Source: Stenotrophomonas maltophilia (GTDB taxonomy: Bacteria > Pseudomonadota > Gammaproteobacteria > Xanthomonadales > Xanthomonadaceae). Taken from it: a stretch of 64,000 bases of DNA. The notes below the pieces were generated by a model. It was given only the letters and a program-made list of their open reading frames with translations, was not told the origin of the DNA and did no database searches. Location: assembly GCA_002387845.1 (NCBI GenBank), contig DGLB01000073.1, forward strand, positions 38,160 through 102,159, written 5' to 3'. The translations under genes and the position numbers were made by a program. Shown here piece by piece: positions 31,892 through 39,600 of this stretch (position 1 is its first letter; every line of letters begins with the position of its first letter).

Positions 31892-31947
31892 ATGCATTGC
31901 CTTACCCACAGCCGTTGCGCGTGAACGGCAACGGCAGGGGAATGGAC

Positions 31948-32307
31948 TTATGCCGCCAGTGCGCCCTTGGCCTTTTCAGCCAGTGCAGCAAAACCGGCAG
32001 CGTCGTGCACGGCGATGTCAGCCAGAACCTTACGGTCCAGGGTGATGCCAGCCTTCAGCAGGCCGTTCATGAAGCGGCTGTAGCTCAGGCCGTTGATGCG
32101 GGCAGCCGCATTGATACGGGTGATCCACAGCGAACGGAAGTTGCGCTTCTTCTGCTTACGGCCGATGTAGGCGTACTGCTGTGCCTTGATGACGGCCTGC
32201 TTGGCAACGCGGAAGACCTTGCGGCGTGCGTTGTAGTAACCCTTGGCAAGGGTCAGGATTTTCTTGTGGCGGCGACGTGCCTGTACACCACGCTTTACTC
32301 GAGCCAT
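31948..32307 (-). CDS. rplT: 50S ribosomal protein L20
   Basis: The 119-residue protein MARVKRGVQARRRHKKILTL is the basic L20 helical bundle that binds 23S rRNA early in 50S assembly. Length and sequence are typical. In many bacteria L20 represses translation of rpmI-rplT, and the spacer upstream of rpmI could hold that site. It follows rpmI by 10 bases. Confidence 0.97.
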   Translation of the reverse strand: MARVKRGVQARRRHKKILTLAKGYYNARRKVFRVAKQAVIKAQQYAYIGRKQKKRNFRSLWITRINAAARINGLSYSRFMNGLLKAGITLDRKVLADIAVHDAAGFAALAEKAKGALAA

Positions 32308-32317
32308 GGTTCAGTCC

Positions 32318-32515
32318 TCAGAGGTAGGGAAGCATACGGGTCAAACGGCCTGCGTCTTCTGCGCGGACGTGGTTCGTCTGACGCAGGTTACGCTTCCGCT
32401 TGGTCGCTTTCTTGGTGAGGATGTGGCTGCGGTTGGCGTGGCCAGCCTTGAACTTGCCGGAGGCGGTCTTGCGGAAACGCTTGGCCGCCGCCCGGTTGGT
32501 CTTGATCTTGGGCAT
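32318..32515 (-). CDS. rpmI: 50S ribosomal protein L35
   Basis: The 65-residue basic protein MPKIKTNRAAAKRFRKTASG with RKRNLRQTNHVRAEDA is L35. AAGGAC lies 8 bases before the ATG. Second gene in infC-rpmI-rplT. Confidence 0.97.
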   Translation of the reverse strand: MPKIKTNRAAAKRFRKTASGKFKAGHANRSHILTKKATKRKRNLRQTNHVRAEDAGRLTRMLPYL

Positions 32516-32745
32516 TGCTATGTCCTTGATGATGTTTTTTTACTGACCAGGGCGGTGGCTGTGCCACGCTTTCCGTCCGTGCCCTTGCCTGCTTTTAAGC
32601 CAGATTCCCCGATGGGAACCCGGCGGGTCCTTCACCCCGCAATACGGGGCCGCCCATTATGCACGACCCTGGAAAGGGATGCAAATGGTTGATTTGGGTG
32701 GGGTAAAGCAGCCGGGCAGCGCCCGGCCCCACGCGCCGGAGCGCG
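32516..32745 (-). promoter_or_regulatory. infC-rpmI spacer with stem-loops (possible L20-type leader)
   Basis: The 230-base spacer holds a hairpin right after infC (CCGGGC/GCCCGG at about 32,711-32,727) and a second stem (CCCCGCAATACGGGG at about 32,636-32,650). An A-run precedes the rpmI ribosome site. In other gamma-proteobacteria this region carries the L20 repressor-binding structure. The L20 pseudoknot was not reconstructed here. Confidence 0.35.
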
Positions 32746-33270
32746 TTATTTCTTCTTCGGCGCGATCATCATGACCATCTGACGCCCTTCCAGGCGCGGA
32801 CGGGACTCGATCACGATGTCCTCACCCAGATCGGCTTCGATCCGGTTGGCCATTTCGCGACCCAGTTCCTGATGGCTCATTTCACGGCCACGGAAGCGGA
32901 TGTTGACCTTGATCTTGTCACCTTCTTCCAGGAACCCGCGCATCTTGCGCAGCTTGATCTGGTAGTCGCCTTCGTCGGTGACCGGTCGGAACTTCACTTC
33001 CTTGATTTCGACCTGCTTGGTCTTCTTCTTGGCCTCGTTGGCCTTCTTCTGCGCTTCGAACTTGAACTTGCCGAAGTCCATGATCTTGCAGACCGGCGGA
33101 TCGGCCTGCGGCTGGATTTCGACCAGGTCCAGGCCTTCTTCTTCGGCCATGGACAGCGCTTCGTCGCGCGACAACACGCCCACCATCTCTCCGTCGCTGC
33201 CGATCACGCGGACGCGCGGCACTCGGATTTCCTGGTTACGGCGGTTCTGTTTGTTGTCAGGGGTACTGAT
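32746..33270 (-). CDS. infC: Translation initiation factor IF-3, with an ATC start
   Basis: About 174 residues. N-domain NRRNQEIRVPRVRVIGSDGE and linker QKKANEAKKKTKQVEIKEVK are followed by the C-domain ending MVMMIAPKKK. No ATG, GTG or TTG stands at the family start. ISTPDNKQNRRN begins with ATC at 33,270, preceded by GGGAGA at 7 bases. IF-3 genes in many bacteria use ATT or ATC so that excess IF-3 rejects its own start, an autoregulatory loop. An upstream in-frame ATG at 33,318 lacks this ribosome site. Confidence 0.9.
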   Translation of the reverse strand: MSTPDNKQNRRNQEIRVPRVRVIGSDGEMVGVLSRDEALSMAEEEGLDLVEIQPQADPPVCKIMDFGKFKFEAQKKANEAKKKTKQVEIKEVKFRPVTDEGDYQIKLRKMRGFLEEGDKIKVNIRFRGREMSHQELGREMANRIEADLGEDIVIESRPRLEGRQMVMMIAPKKK

Positions 33271-33333
33271 ATTGCAATCTCCCAGAGGAATCAAACCGGC
33301 CCTGGACTCGGCGTCCATAGGGCCGGGACTTGT

Positions 33334-35238
33334 TTATACAGACTGTTCTGCCTGCAACCGCTCGATGAAGGCCTGGACGGACATGCTGCCCAGATCCTCG
33401 CCGGAGCGCGTACGCACGGCCACGGCGCCGTTTTCCTTTTCCCGGTCGCCCACCACCAGCAGGTACGGGACCCGCTGCAGCGTATGCTCGCGAATCTTAT
33501 AGCCGATCTTCTCGTTGCGCAAATCGGCGTTCACGCGGAAGCCTTGATCCGCAAGGGTTTTGCGGACCTCACTTACGTATTCAGCCTGGGCATCGGTGAT
33601 ATTGGCCACCACCACCTGGGTCGGGGCCAGCCAGGCCGGGAACTGGCCGGCGTGGTGCTCGATCAGGATACCGATGAAGCGCTCCATCGAACCGACGATG
33701 GCCCGATGCAGCATGACCGGGTGCTTTTTCTGGCTGTTTTCGTCCACGTACTCCGCGCCCAGGCGGCCCGGCATCATGAAGTCGACCTGCATGGTGCCCA
33801 GCTGCCAGGTACGGCCGATGGCGTCCTTCAGGTGGTACTCGATCTTCGGGCCATAGAAGGCCCCCTCGCCCGGCAGCTCCTGCCATTCCACGCCACAGCT
33901 GGCCAGCGCCGAGCGCAGCGCGCCTTCGGCCTTGTCCCAGGTGGCGTCGTCGCCCAGGCGCGATTCCGGGCGCAGCGCGATCTTGATCTGGATCTCGTCG
34001 AAGCCGAAGTGCTGGTACACCGCCAGCGCCTGCTGGTGGAACGCGGTCACTTCCGATTCGATCTGCGACTCGGTGCAGAACACGTGGCCGTCGTCCTGGG
34101 TGAAGCCACGCACGCGCAGGATGCCGTGCAGCGCGCCCGACGGCTCGTTGCGGTGGCAGGAACCGAATTCACCGTAGCGGATCGGCAGGTCACGGTAGCT
34201 GTGCAGGCCCTGGTTGAACACCTGGACATGGCCCGGGCAGTTCATCGGCTTGACCGCGTAGGTGCGCTTCTCCGACTCGGTGAAGAACATGTTCTCCTTG
34301 TAGTTGTCCCAGTGGCCGGATTTCTGCCACAGCGACACGTCCAGGATCTGCGGGCAGCGCACTTCGCCGTAGCCGCTGTTGCGGTACACCTTGCGCATGT
34401 ACTGCTCGACCACCTGCCACAGCGCCCAGCCCTTCGGGTGCCAGAACACCAGGCCCGGGGCCTCTTCCTGCAGGTGGAACAGGTCCTGCTGCTTGCCGAT
34501 GCGGCGGTGGTCGCGCATTTCGGCTTCTTCGATGCGCTTGATGTAGGCCTCGAGCTGCTTCTTGTCGGCCCAGGCGGTGCCGTAGATGCGCTGCAGCTGT
34601 TCGTTCTGCGCGTCGCCGCGCCAGTAGGCACCGGAAATGCGGGTCAGCTTGAAGGCCTTCAGGAAGCGCGTGTTCGGCACGTGCGGGCCACGGCACATGT
34701 CCACGTACTCCTGGTGGTAGTACATGCCCATGGCCTGGATGTCGTCGGACATGTCCTCGATCAGGCGCAGCTTGTAGTCCTCGCCACGCGCCTTGAAGAT
34801 CTCGATGACTTCCGCACGCGGGGTCATCTTCTTGATGACGTCATAGTCCTGCGCGATCAGCTCGCCCATGCGCTTTTCGATGGCGGCCATGTCGTCCGGG
34901 GTGAACGGACGCTCGGAGTAGATGTCGTAATAGAAGCCTTCGGCAATGACCGGGCCGATGACCATCTTCACATCCGGGTACAGCTGCTTGACCGCGTGGC
35001 CGACCAGGTGGGCGCAGGAGTGGCGGATGATTTCCACGCCCTCCTCGTCCTTGGCGGTGATGATGCGCAGGCTGGCATCGCGGTCGATGACGTCGCTGGC
35101 GTCCACCAGCACGCCATCGACGGAACCGGCGATGGTGGCCTTGGCCAGGCCGGCACCGATGGACTGGGCCACGTCCATGACGCTGACGGGGTGTTCAAAT
35201 TCACGGCGGCTGCCGTCGGGGAGCGTGATCGCGATCAT
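33334..35238 (-). CDS. thrS: Threonyl-tRNA synthetase
   Basis: The 634-residue enzyme begins MIAITLPDGSRREFEHPVSV (TGS domain). Editing residues lie in HSCAHLVGHAVKQLYPD. Class II motifs follow: VKPMNCPGHVQVFNQGLHSY with zinc ligand Cys, HRNEPSGALHGILRVRGFTQ (motif 2) and GSMERFIGILIEHHAG (motif 3). The anticodon-binding domain is at the C-terminus. It charges tRNA-Thr and heads the thrS-infC-rpmI-rplT-pheST-ihfA group. A terminator-like hairpin lies in its leader. Confidence 0.97.
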   Translation of the reverse strand: MIAITLPDGSRREFEHPVSVMDVAQSIGAGLAKATIAGSVDGVLVDASDVIDRDASLRIITAKDEEGVEIIRHSCAHLVGHAVKQLYPDVKMVIGPVIAEGFYYDIYSERPFTPDDMAAIEKRMGELIAQDYDVIKKMTPRAEVIEIFKARGEDYKLRLIEDMSDDIQAMGMYYHQEYVDMCRGPHVPNTRFLKAFKLTRISGAYWRGDAQNEQLQRIYGTAWADKKQLEAYIKRIEEAEMRDHRRIGKQQDLFHLQEEAPGLVFWHPKGWALWQVVEQYMRKVYRNSGYGEVRCPQILDVSLWQKSGHWDNYKENMFFTESEKRTYAVKPMNCPGHVQVFNQGLHSYRDLPIRYGEFGSCHRNEPSGALHGILRVRGFTQDDGHVFCTESQIESEVTAFHQQALAVYQHFGFDEIQIKIALRPESRLGDDATWDKAEGALRSALASCGVEWQELPGEGAFYGPKIEYHLKDAIGRTWQLGTMQVDFMMPGRLGAEYVDENSQKKHPVMLHRAIVGSMERFIGILIEHHAGQFPAWLAPTQVVVANITDAQAEYVSEVRKTLADQGFRVNADLRNEKIGYKIREHTLQRVPYLLVVGDREKENGAVAVRTRSGEDLGSMSVQAFIERLQAEQSV

Positions 35239-35286
35239 GACTGGAGTTCTGTAAGGGTGGGCCTGGCAGGCAGGCCGGAAGACATG

Positions 35287-35307
35287 AAAAAAGCGCCACG
35301 AAGGCGC
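35287..35307 (-). terminator. Terminator-like hairpin in the thrS leader (possible attenuator)
   Basis: On the minus strand GCGCC-TTCGT-GGCGC is followed by six T. It lies 49 bases before the thrS start, so it would stop transcription ahead of the gene unless anti-terminated. No Thr-rich leader peptide was found. The 312-base thrS leader/divergent spacer (35,239-35,550) otherwise holds only a possible Fur box for the next operon. Confidence 0.6.
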
Positions 35308-35478
35308 CTGGGCAAGGGCCGTCGGGGACGTTCAGCGCTGGGCGGTGGTAGTGCTCATGTCGCACGCTGGGCCGGCGCGTTGGCGCGGGCCACCTTGTTG
35401 CCTTGAATGGGATCGGGTGATCTTAAACCAAACGAGGCTGCTCCGACCATGAATACGCGACTGTGGCAGATGAAAACG

Positions 35479-35497
35479 GCAATGATTACCATGCGCA
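35479..35497 (+). promoter_or_regulatory. Possible Fur box upstream of the iron-related trio
   Basis: GCAATGATTACCATGCGCA resembles the Fur operator half-sites around AATGAT-x-A. It lies about 54 bases before the DUF3325 gene. The three genes look iron-related, so Fur control would make sense. The match is partial and was judged by eye. Confidence 0.3.
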
Positions 35498-35550
35498 GCT
35501 TATGCCCTGCCCGGCCTCCCCCATGAGTTTTCCCACATGAGCCAGCCCCG

Positions 35551-35847
35551 ATGAGCGCCGACACCCTGGCCACGCTGTACTGCGTGCTGGCTGGCGGCGC
35601 GTCCGCATTCTCCGCGCTGGCCTTCTATGCCGCTTCCCCGCACTGCCGCTGGCCGCGCCTGCGCCGCGCCGGCCGGCTGGGGCGGCAGATCGGCCTGGTC
35701 GCCTTTGCCACCGCACTGTGGCTGTGGATGGGCCAGCTGGGCCTGGCCACCGGGCTGTGCGTGACCTTGGGCGGCTGGATGCTGACGGCGCTGGTGCTGC
35801 CGTATCTGGCGGCCTGGACCCGCCCTGAGGCGGAGGCGCGGCGCTGA
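35551..35847 (+). CDS. DUF3325 family small membrane protein
   Basis: The 98-residue product MSADTLATLYCVLAGGASAF has three hydrophobic segments, including ALAFYAASPHCRWPRLRR near the N-terminus and LVAFATALWLWMGQLGLATG later. DUF3325 proteins sit beside PepSY transmembrane proteins in siderophore/iron reduction loci. First gene of the trio; it ends at the start of the next gene. Confidence 0.7.
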   Translation: MSADTLATLYCVLAGGASAFSALAFYAASPHCRWPRLRRAGRLGRQIGLVAFATALWLWMGQLGLATGLCVTLGGWMLTALVLPYLAAWTRPEAEARR

Positions 35848-36110
35848 TGTGGGCACGTGCACTGGCCGGCCTGTTTGCCGGCTTCTTCGTCGCCGCGGCG
35901 GCCGCCGGCCTTGTGGCCTGGCTGCCGCCGGGCCCCTGGCAGAGCGCCATCGTGGCCAGCATGATCGCCTTCATTCCGTTCTGGATGCTGGCCGCGCTGT
36001 GGGCGTTTGCTTTCCGCAATGGGCTGCGCGCGTGGGCGGGGCTCAGCGCCGCTGCCGCGCTGGGGTTTGGGTTCCTGTGGCTGCTGCGCGGCCTCCAATG
36101 GGTGCAGTGA
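35847..36110 (+). CDS. Small membrane protein of the iron-related trio (DUF3649-like)
   Basis: The 87-residue product MWARALAGLFAGFFVAAAAA has three membrane segments (GLVAWLPPGPWQSAIVASMI, FIPFWMLAALWAFAFRNGL, AALGFGFLWLLRGLQWV). It overlaps the DUF3325 gene stop by one base and precedes the PepSY gene by 10. The family call is by analogy with iron-uptake triplets. Confidence 0.6.
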   Translation: MWARALAGLFAGFFVAAAAAGLVAWLPPGPWQSAIVASMIAFIPFWMLAALWAFAFRNGLRAWAGLSAAAALGFGFLWLLRGLQWVQ

Positions 36111-36120
36111 GGCCCGACCG

Positions 36121-37683
36121 ATGAAATTCAGCTCGCTCACCCTGCGCACCTTCACCACCCTGCACACCTGGGTCGGCCTTGTGGCCGGTTTTGCCCTGTT
36201 CGTGGCGTTCTATGCAGGGGCCATCACGGTCTTCCACCACGACCTGCCGTTGTGGCAGTCGCCGCAGGGCATGTCGCAACCGGCACAGACGCTGGACGAC
36301 GCACAGCGCCTGCTCGACGGCGTGCTGGAAAAGCACCCCGATGCGCGCAAGCACATCGGCATGACCTTCCCGGGAGCAGAGACGCCGCAATCAGTGGCGT
36401 ACTGGCAGAACGCGCAGGGCACCTGGCTGTTCGCCTGGGCCGACCATGTGGACGGCAGCCCCACCCCGCCGCAGGCGGGGCTGGCCGAGCTCATCAATGA
36501 ACTGCACTACACACTGGGACTACCGGTGGCCGGCATCTACCTGATGGGCGTTGTGAGCCTGCTGTACGGGCTGGCGCTGCTGTCGGGCCTGGTGATTCAC
36601 CTGCCGAAACTGCTTGGCGACCTGTTCGCGCTGCGCCCGGGTCGCAACTTCAAGCAGATGTGGCAGGACGCCCACAACGTCATCGGCGTGCTCAGCCTGC
36701 CGTTCCACCTGCTGTTCGCGGTGACCGGCACCCTGCTCTGCCTGGTGTTCCTGCAGTTGGCGGCGCTGAACCCGTTGATCTATGACGGCAAGCTGATGGA
36801 AGCGCTGCCGGCGGCGATGGACACCGCCCCGATCCGCGCCCCGGCCAACCAGGCAGTGCGCCCGGGCAGCCTGGCAATGCTGCACGCACGCTCGATCGCG
36901 GTGGCCAACGAGCTCGGCCAGGCCGAGTTCGAACCGGCCTACCTGAAACTGGCCAACGCCGGCGATGCCAATGCCACCATCGAGATCACCGGTGATGGCG
37001 GCAAGGCACTGGGGCCGCTGGGTGCGGTGGCGATGGACGCCAACACCGGCGAAGTGCTGCACACCCAGCTACCCGGCCAGCGCGATGCCAACCATGCGAC
37101 CCTGGCCGCGGCCTATGCGCTGCACTTCGGCGAATTCGGCAACGGGTGGGTGCCGTGGCTGTACTTTGCGCTGGGGCTGGGCGGCGCGTTCCTGTTCTAT
37201 TCGGGCAACCTGCTGTGGATCGAGTCGCGCCGCAAGCGCCGCCAGCAGGCGCAGGGCCGCGCGCAGATCAACATGGCGCGTGCCACCGTAGGCGTGTGCA
37301 TCGGCCTGTGCGTGGCCGTGTCAGCGGCGTTTGTGAGCGTGCAGCTGCTGGAGCACCTGGCCCCGGCCCACGCCGAGACCGGCATGCGCTGGACCTGCTT
37401 CGTGGTGTGGGGCGGCTGCGCGCTGTGGGCGACACTGCGTGCGCCCTCACGCGCGGCTGAGGAGCTGCTGTGGGCGGCCGCCGTGGTCACCGCACTGGTG
37501 CCGGTGGTGCACGGTGCCATGAGCGGGCTGTGGCTGTGGACCAGCGCCCAGCACGGGTACTGGCCGCTGTTCTGGGTGGATGGGGTGGCCCTGGCGATGG
37601 CCATCGGGTTTGCGGCGATGGCACGGGCCACACGCAAACGTGCCCTGCATGGCGATCCGAACAGCGTGTGGGCGCGCAGCTGA
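36121..37683 (+). CDS. PepSY transmembrane protein, putative ferric-siderophore reductase subunit
   Basis: The 520-residue product starts MKFSSLTLRTFTTLHTWVGL, with a first membrane helix at about 16-38 and a PepSY-like region (LDDAQRLLDGVLEKHPDARK). Several histidines lie near membrane helices: HTWVG, FHHDLPL, NELHYTLGLP, LHFGEFGNGW. This is the PepSY_TM type of heme-binding or ferric-siderophore reductase found next to TonB receptors. About six membrane segments are present. A longer start overlaps the previous gene. Confidence 0.75.
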   Translation: MKFSSLTLRTFTTLHTWVGLVAGFALFVAFYAGAITVFHHDLPLWQSPQGMSQPAQTLDDAQRLLDGVLEKHPDARKHIGMTFPGAETPQSVAYWQNAQGTWLFAWADHVDGSPTPPQAGLAELINELHYTLGLPVAGIYLMGVVSLLYGLALLSGLVIHLPKLLGDLFALRPGRNFKQMWQDAHNVIGVLSLPFHLLFAVTGTLLCLVFLQLAALNPLIYDGKLMEALPAAMDTAPIRAPANQAVRPGSLAMLHARSIAVANELGQAEFEPAYLKLANAGDANATIEITGDGGKALGPLGAVAMDANTGEVLHTQLPGQRDANHATLAAAYALHFGEFGNGWVPWLYFALGLGGAFLFYSGNLLWIESRRKRRQQAQGRAQINMARATVGVCIGLCVAVSAAFVSVQLLEHLAPAHAETGMRWTCFVVWGGCALWATLRAPSRAAEELLWAAAVVTALVPVVHGAMSGLWLWTSAQHGYWPLFWVDGVALAMAIGFAAMARATRKRALHGDPNSVWARS

Positions 37684-37929
37684 TACACCCGTCGGCCGCT
37701 GGAAGGAATCTAGGCGGCTTCGACGCGCAGGGTGCAGCGCCCGGAAGAGTCGGTCGATAGACGACTGCAGATAACAGTGATCGGCGCATTGACGCATGGC
37801 CCCGGCCGGGCAAGTGCGTCCGATCATCGGTCATGCGTCCCCGGGCGTTGAACGTACATCGGCGGTCGACTTTCGTCCGACCCTACCCCATCGCCGCATC
37901 GTGCGGCGATACACGGCACCCGGCATCGG
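37684..37929. repeat. Spacer with degenerate GTAG-type palindromes
   Basis: The 246-base region between the convergent PepSY and chitinase genes holds a GTAG-type palindrome pair: GTCGGTCGATAGACGAC at about 37,749-37,765 and a second ending in CCGACCCTACC at about 37,862-37,887. A 9-bp stem (ATCGCCGCA/TGCGGCGAT, 37,890-37,910) may end transcription of either gene. Confidence 0.5.
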
Positions 37930-39099
37930 TCAGCGGTAAGGGGCTGCCATCGCCTTGAGCAGGCTGCTTTCGTCGTCGTCGCCGGTCAGCTCCCAGGTGA
38001 ACACGCCGCGCAGCTTCTGCTGCCTGGCGTAACGGGCGCGGATGCCGATCGAGGATTCATCCTCGTAACTGATGAACACCTTCTCGACCGGGTTGTACAG
38101 CCACGGTGCCTGCGCCACCGGGTGCCAGTGCCGCTGCCAGCCGGGCCTGCCCAGCAGGTCGGCGCGGATGCGCCGCCAGTCGCCGGCGTCGGCCGGAGCG
38201 CTGTAGGGCTGGTACAGGCCGTTGTTGGCATCGGCGTTGACCTTGAAGCCACGCCCGTAGAACGGCACGCCCAGCACCAGCTTGTGGTCCGGCACGCCGT
38301 GCTCGCGGTAATAGCGTACGGCCCCTTCCACGCTGTTCCAGCGCCGTTGGGCGGGGTCCAGCGGATCTTCCGGCACCTCGCGCAGCGGCGCATTGAAGGT
38401 GGATACCTTGGAGAAGCCGGTGCCCATGTCATAGGTCATCAGATTGATGAAATCGAGCGCCTGCCCCAGTTCTTTCAATTCATAGCTCAGCGCCGGGTCG
38501 TACGGGCCATCGGTCTGCACGCGGCCCGCCGGCAGGGCCGCGGTGAGCTGGCGATGCGGACCGCCAAGTGCATCCAGCTGGCGACGGAACTCGCGCACCA
38601 GCAAGGTCATGTTGCGACGGTCTTCGGGGCGGTCAGTGATCTCCAGTGGGCCACCGTAGACGGGGAACTCCCAGTCGATGTCGACGCCGTCGAAACTGCC
38701 GGCGTGCTGCTTGAAGAACAGGTCAACGCAGGAGGCGACGAAGCGCTGGCGGCTTTCTCCGGTCAACGCGGCGTCGGAGAAGCCGCCGGCGTTCCAGCCA
38801 CCGATGGAGATCATGCTGTTGAGCTGCGGGTGCGCGCGCTTGAGTGCCGCCAGCGCCTTGAAACGCGCTGGCGCGTTGGCGTCCACCACGCATTGGCCGT
38901 CTTCGATGCGGGCGAAGGCGTAGAACAGGTGGGTCAGCGTCCCGGCCGGGATGTTGGCGATGGGATAGCGTTCGGCGGAGCCACCGGGGTAGTAGGCACC
39001 GATGACCTTGGCCGACGGCGTATCGGCCGCATGCAGCGGGCCCGATGACAGCGGGAGGGCGAGGACGACCAGAGCGGACAGCATCGATGCACGAAACAT
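37930..39099 (-). CDS. Secreted GH18 chitinase
   Basis: The 389-residue product starts MFRASMLSALVVLALPLSSG, a signal peptide probably cleaved after ...GPLHA. The GH18 signature FDGVDIDWEFPVYGG (catalytic Glu about 144) is clear. Substrate-site features are SIGGWNAGGF before it and VFTWELTGDD at the C-terminus (chitinase W motif). It hydrolyses chitin outside the cell. The ATG has GGAG 7 bases upstream. A longer frame reaches into the 15-bp repeats and is discarded. Confidence 0.88.
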   Translation of the reverse strand: MFRASMLSALVVLALPLSSGPLHAADTPSAKVIGAYYPGGSAERYPIANIPAGTLTHLFYAFARIEDGQCVVDANAPARFKALAALKRAHPQLNSMISIGGWNAGGFSDAALTGESRQRFVASCVDLFFKQHAGSFDGVDIDWEFPVYGGPLEITDRPEDRRNMTLLVREFRRQLDALGGPHRQLTAALPAGRVQTDGPYDPALSYELKELGQALDFINLMTYDMGTGFSKVSTFNAPLREVPEDPLDPAQRRWNSVEGAVRYYREHGVPDHKLVLGVPFYGRGFKVNADANNGLYQPYSAPADAGDWRRIRADLLGRPGWQRHWHPVAQAPWLYNPVEKVFISYEDESSIGIRARYARQQKLRGVFTWELTGDDDESSLLKAMAAPYR

Positions 39100-39111
39100 G
39101 GGAAGCTCCAC

Positions 39112-39183
39112 GGAATGCGGGGTCACGGAATGCGAGGTGACGAAATGCGCGGTGACGAAATGCGCGGTCACCAAATGCGAGGT
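39112..39183. repeat. Tandem 15-bp repeats just upstream of the chitinase start
   Basis: Five copies of a unit near GAAATGCGCGGTGAC (each 15 bases, last one incomplete) lie 13 bases before the chitinase ATG. In frame they encode the pentads VTAHF, VTAHF, VTSHS, VTPHS on the minus strand. Copy number may vary and affect the chitinase 5' region. Confidence 0.75.
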
Positions 39184-39328
39184 AGGGTCGGTCGACAGAC
39201 GACCGCAGATGGATGTTCAACGCCCGGTAGCGCATGACCTTCGAACGGAACTGCATCACTCCGCTCCCTGGCCCTGCGTTACAGCACGGATCACCGTTAT
39301 CGGCGGTCGTCTGACGACCGACCCTACC
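39181..39328. repeat. Pair of inverted GTAG-type palindromic repeats
   Basis: The two sites, 39,181-39,206 (GTAGGGTCGGTCGACAGACG...) and 39,303-39,328 (reverse, ending ...GACCGACCCTACC), are inverted copies of a GTAG-headed palindrome with CGGTCG/CGACCG arms. They lie about 94 bases apart. Such repeats are scattered through Stenotrophomonas genomes and are thought to fold RNA or derive from REP-type transposition. Confidence 0.65.
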
Positions 39329-39343
39329 AGTTCCCAGCCGCCC

Positions 39344-39513
39344 GTCCAATGGCGCATGCGACAGCCATCCGGCCCCCGTCCAATGGCCCGTGCGGCAGCC
39401 GCCCGGCCGCCCGTCCAATGGCCCATGCAACAGCCGTCCGGCCGCCCGTCCAATGGCCCGTGCGACAGCCGTCCGGCCCCCGTCCAATGGCCCGTGCAGA
39501 CAGCCGTCCCGCC
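39344..39513. repeat. Tandem 34-35-bp repeats (five copies)
   Basis: Units starting GTCCAATGGC begin at 39,344, 39,378, 39,413, 39,448 and 39,482, with spacing 34, 35, 35 and 34. No intervening unique spacers, so this is a VNTR and not a CRISPR array. It fills the 500-base gap between the chitinase start and the pnp terminator. Confidence 0.75.
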
Positions 39514-39550
39514 ATTCGCCCTGTCGTCGCGATGCGCCGTGGCCAAAAAG

Positions 39551-39576
39551 AAAAAACGGGCCGAAGCCCGTTTTTT
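39551..39576 (-). terminator. Bidirectional terminator after pnp
   Basis: ACGGGC-CGAA-GCCCGT with A-run before and T-run after forms a strong hairpin (about 39,556-39,571), 25 bases past the pnp stop. Confidence 0.88.
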
Positions 39577-39600
39577 CATTGCAACGATGACGCCAGCCGA

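Noticed and set aside
32872..35406. A plus-strand open frame of 844 codons
   Set aside because: Antisense shadow of thrS and infC; its translation is His/Val/Leu-rich with no family resemblance.
39344..39513. CRISPR array
   Set aside because: The 34-35-bp units are directly adjacent with no unique spacers and no cas genes nearby.
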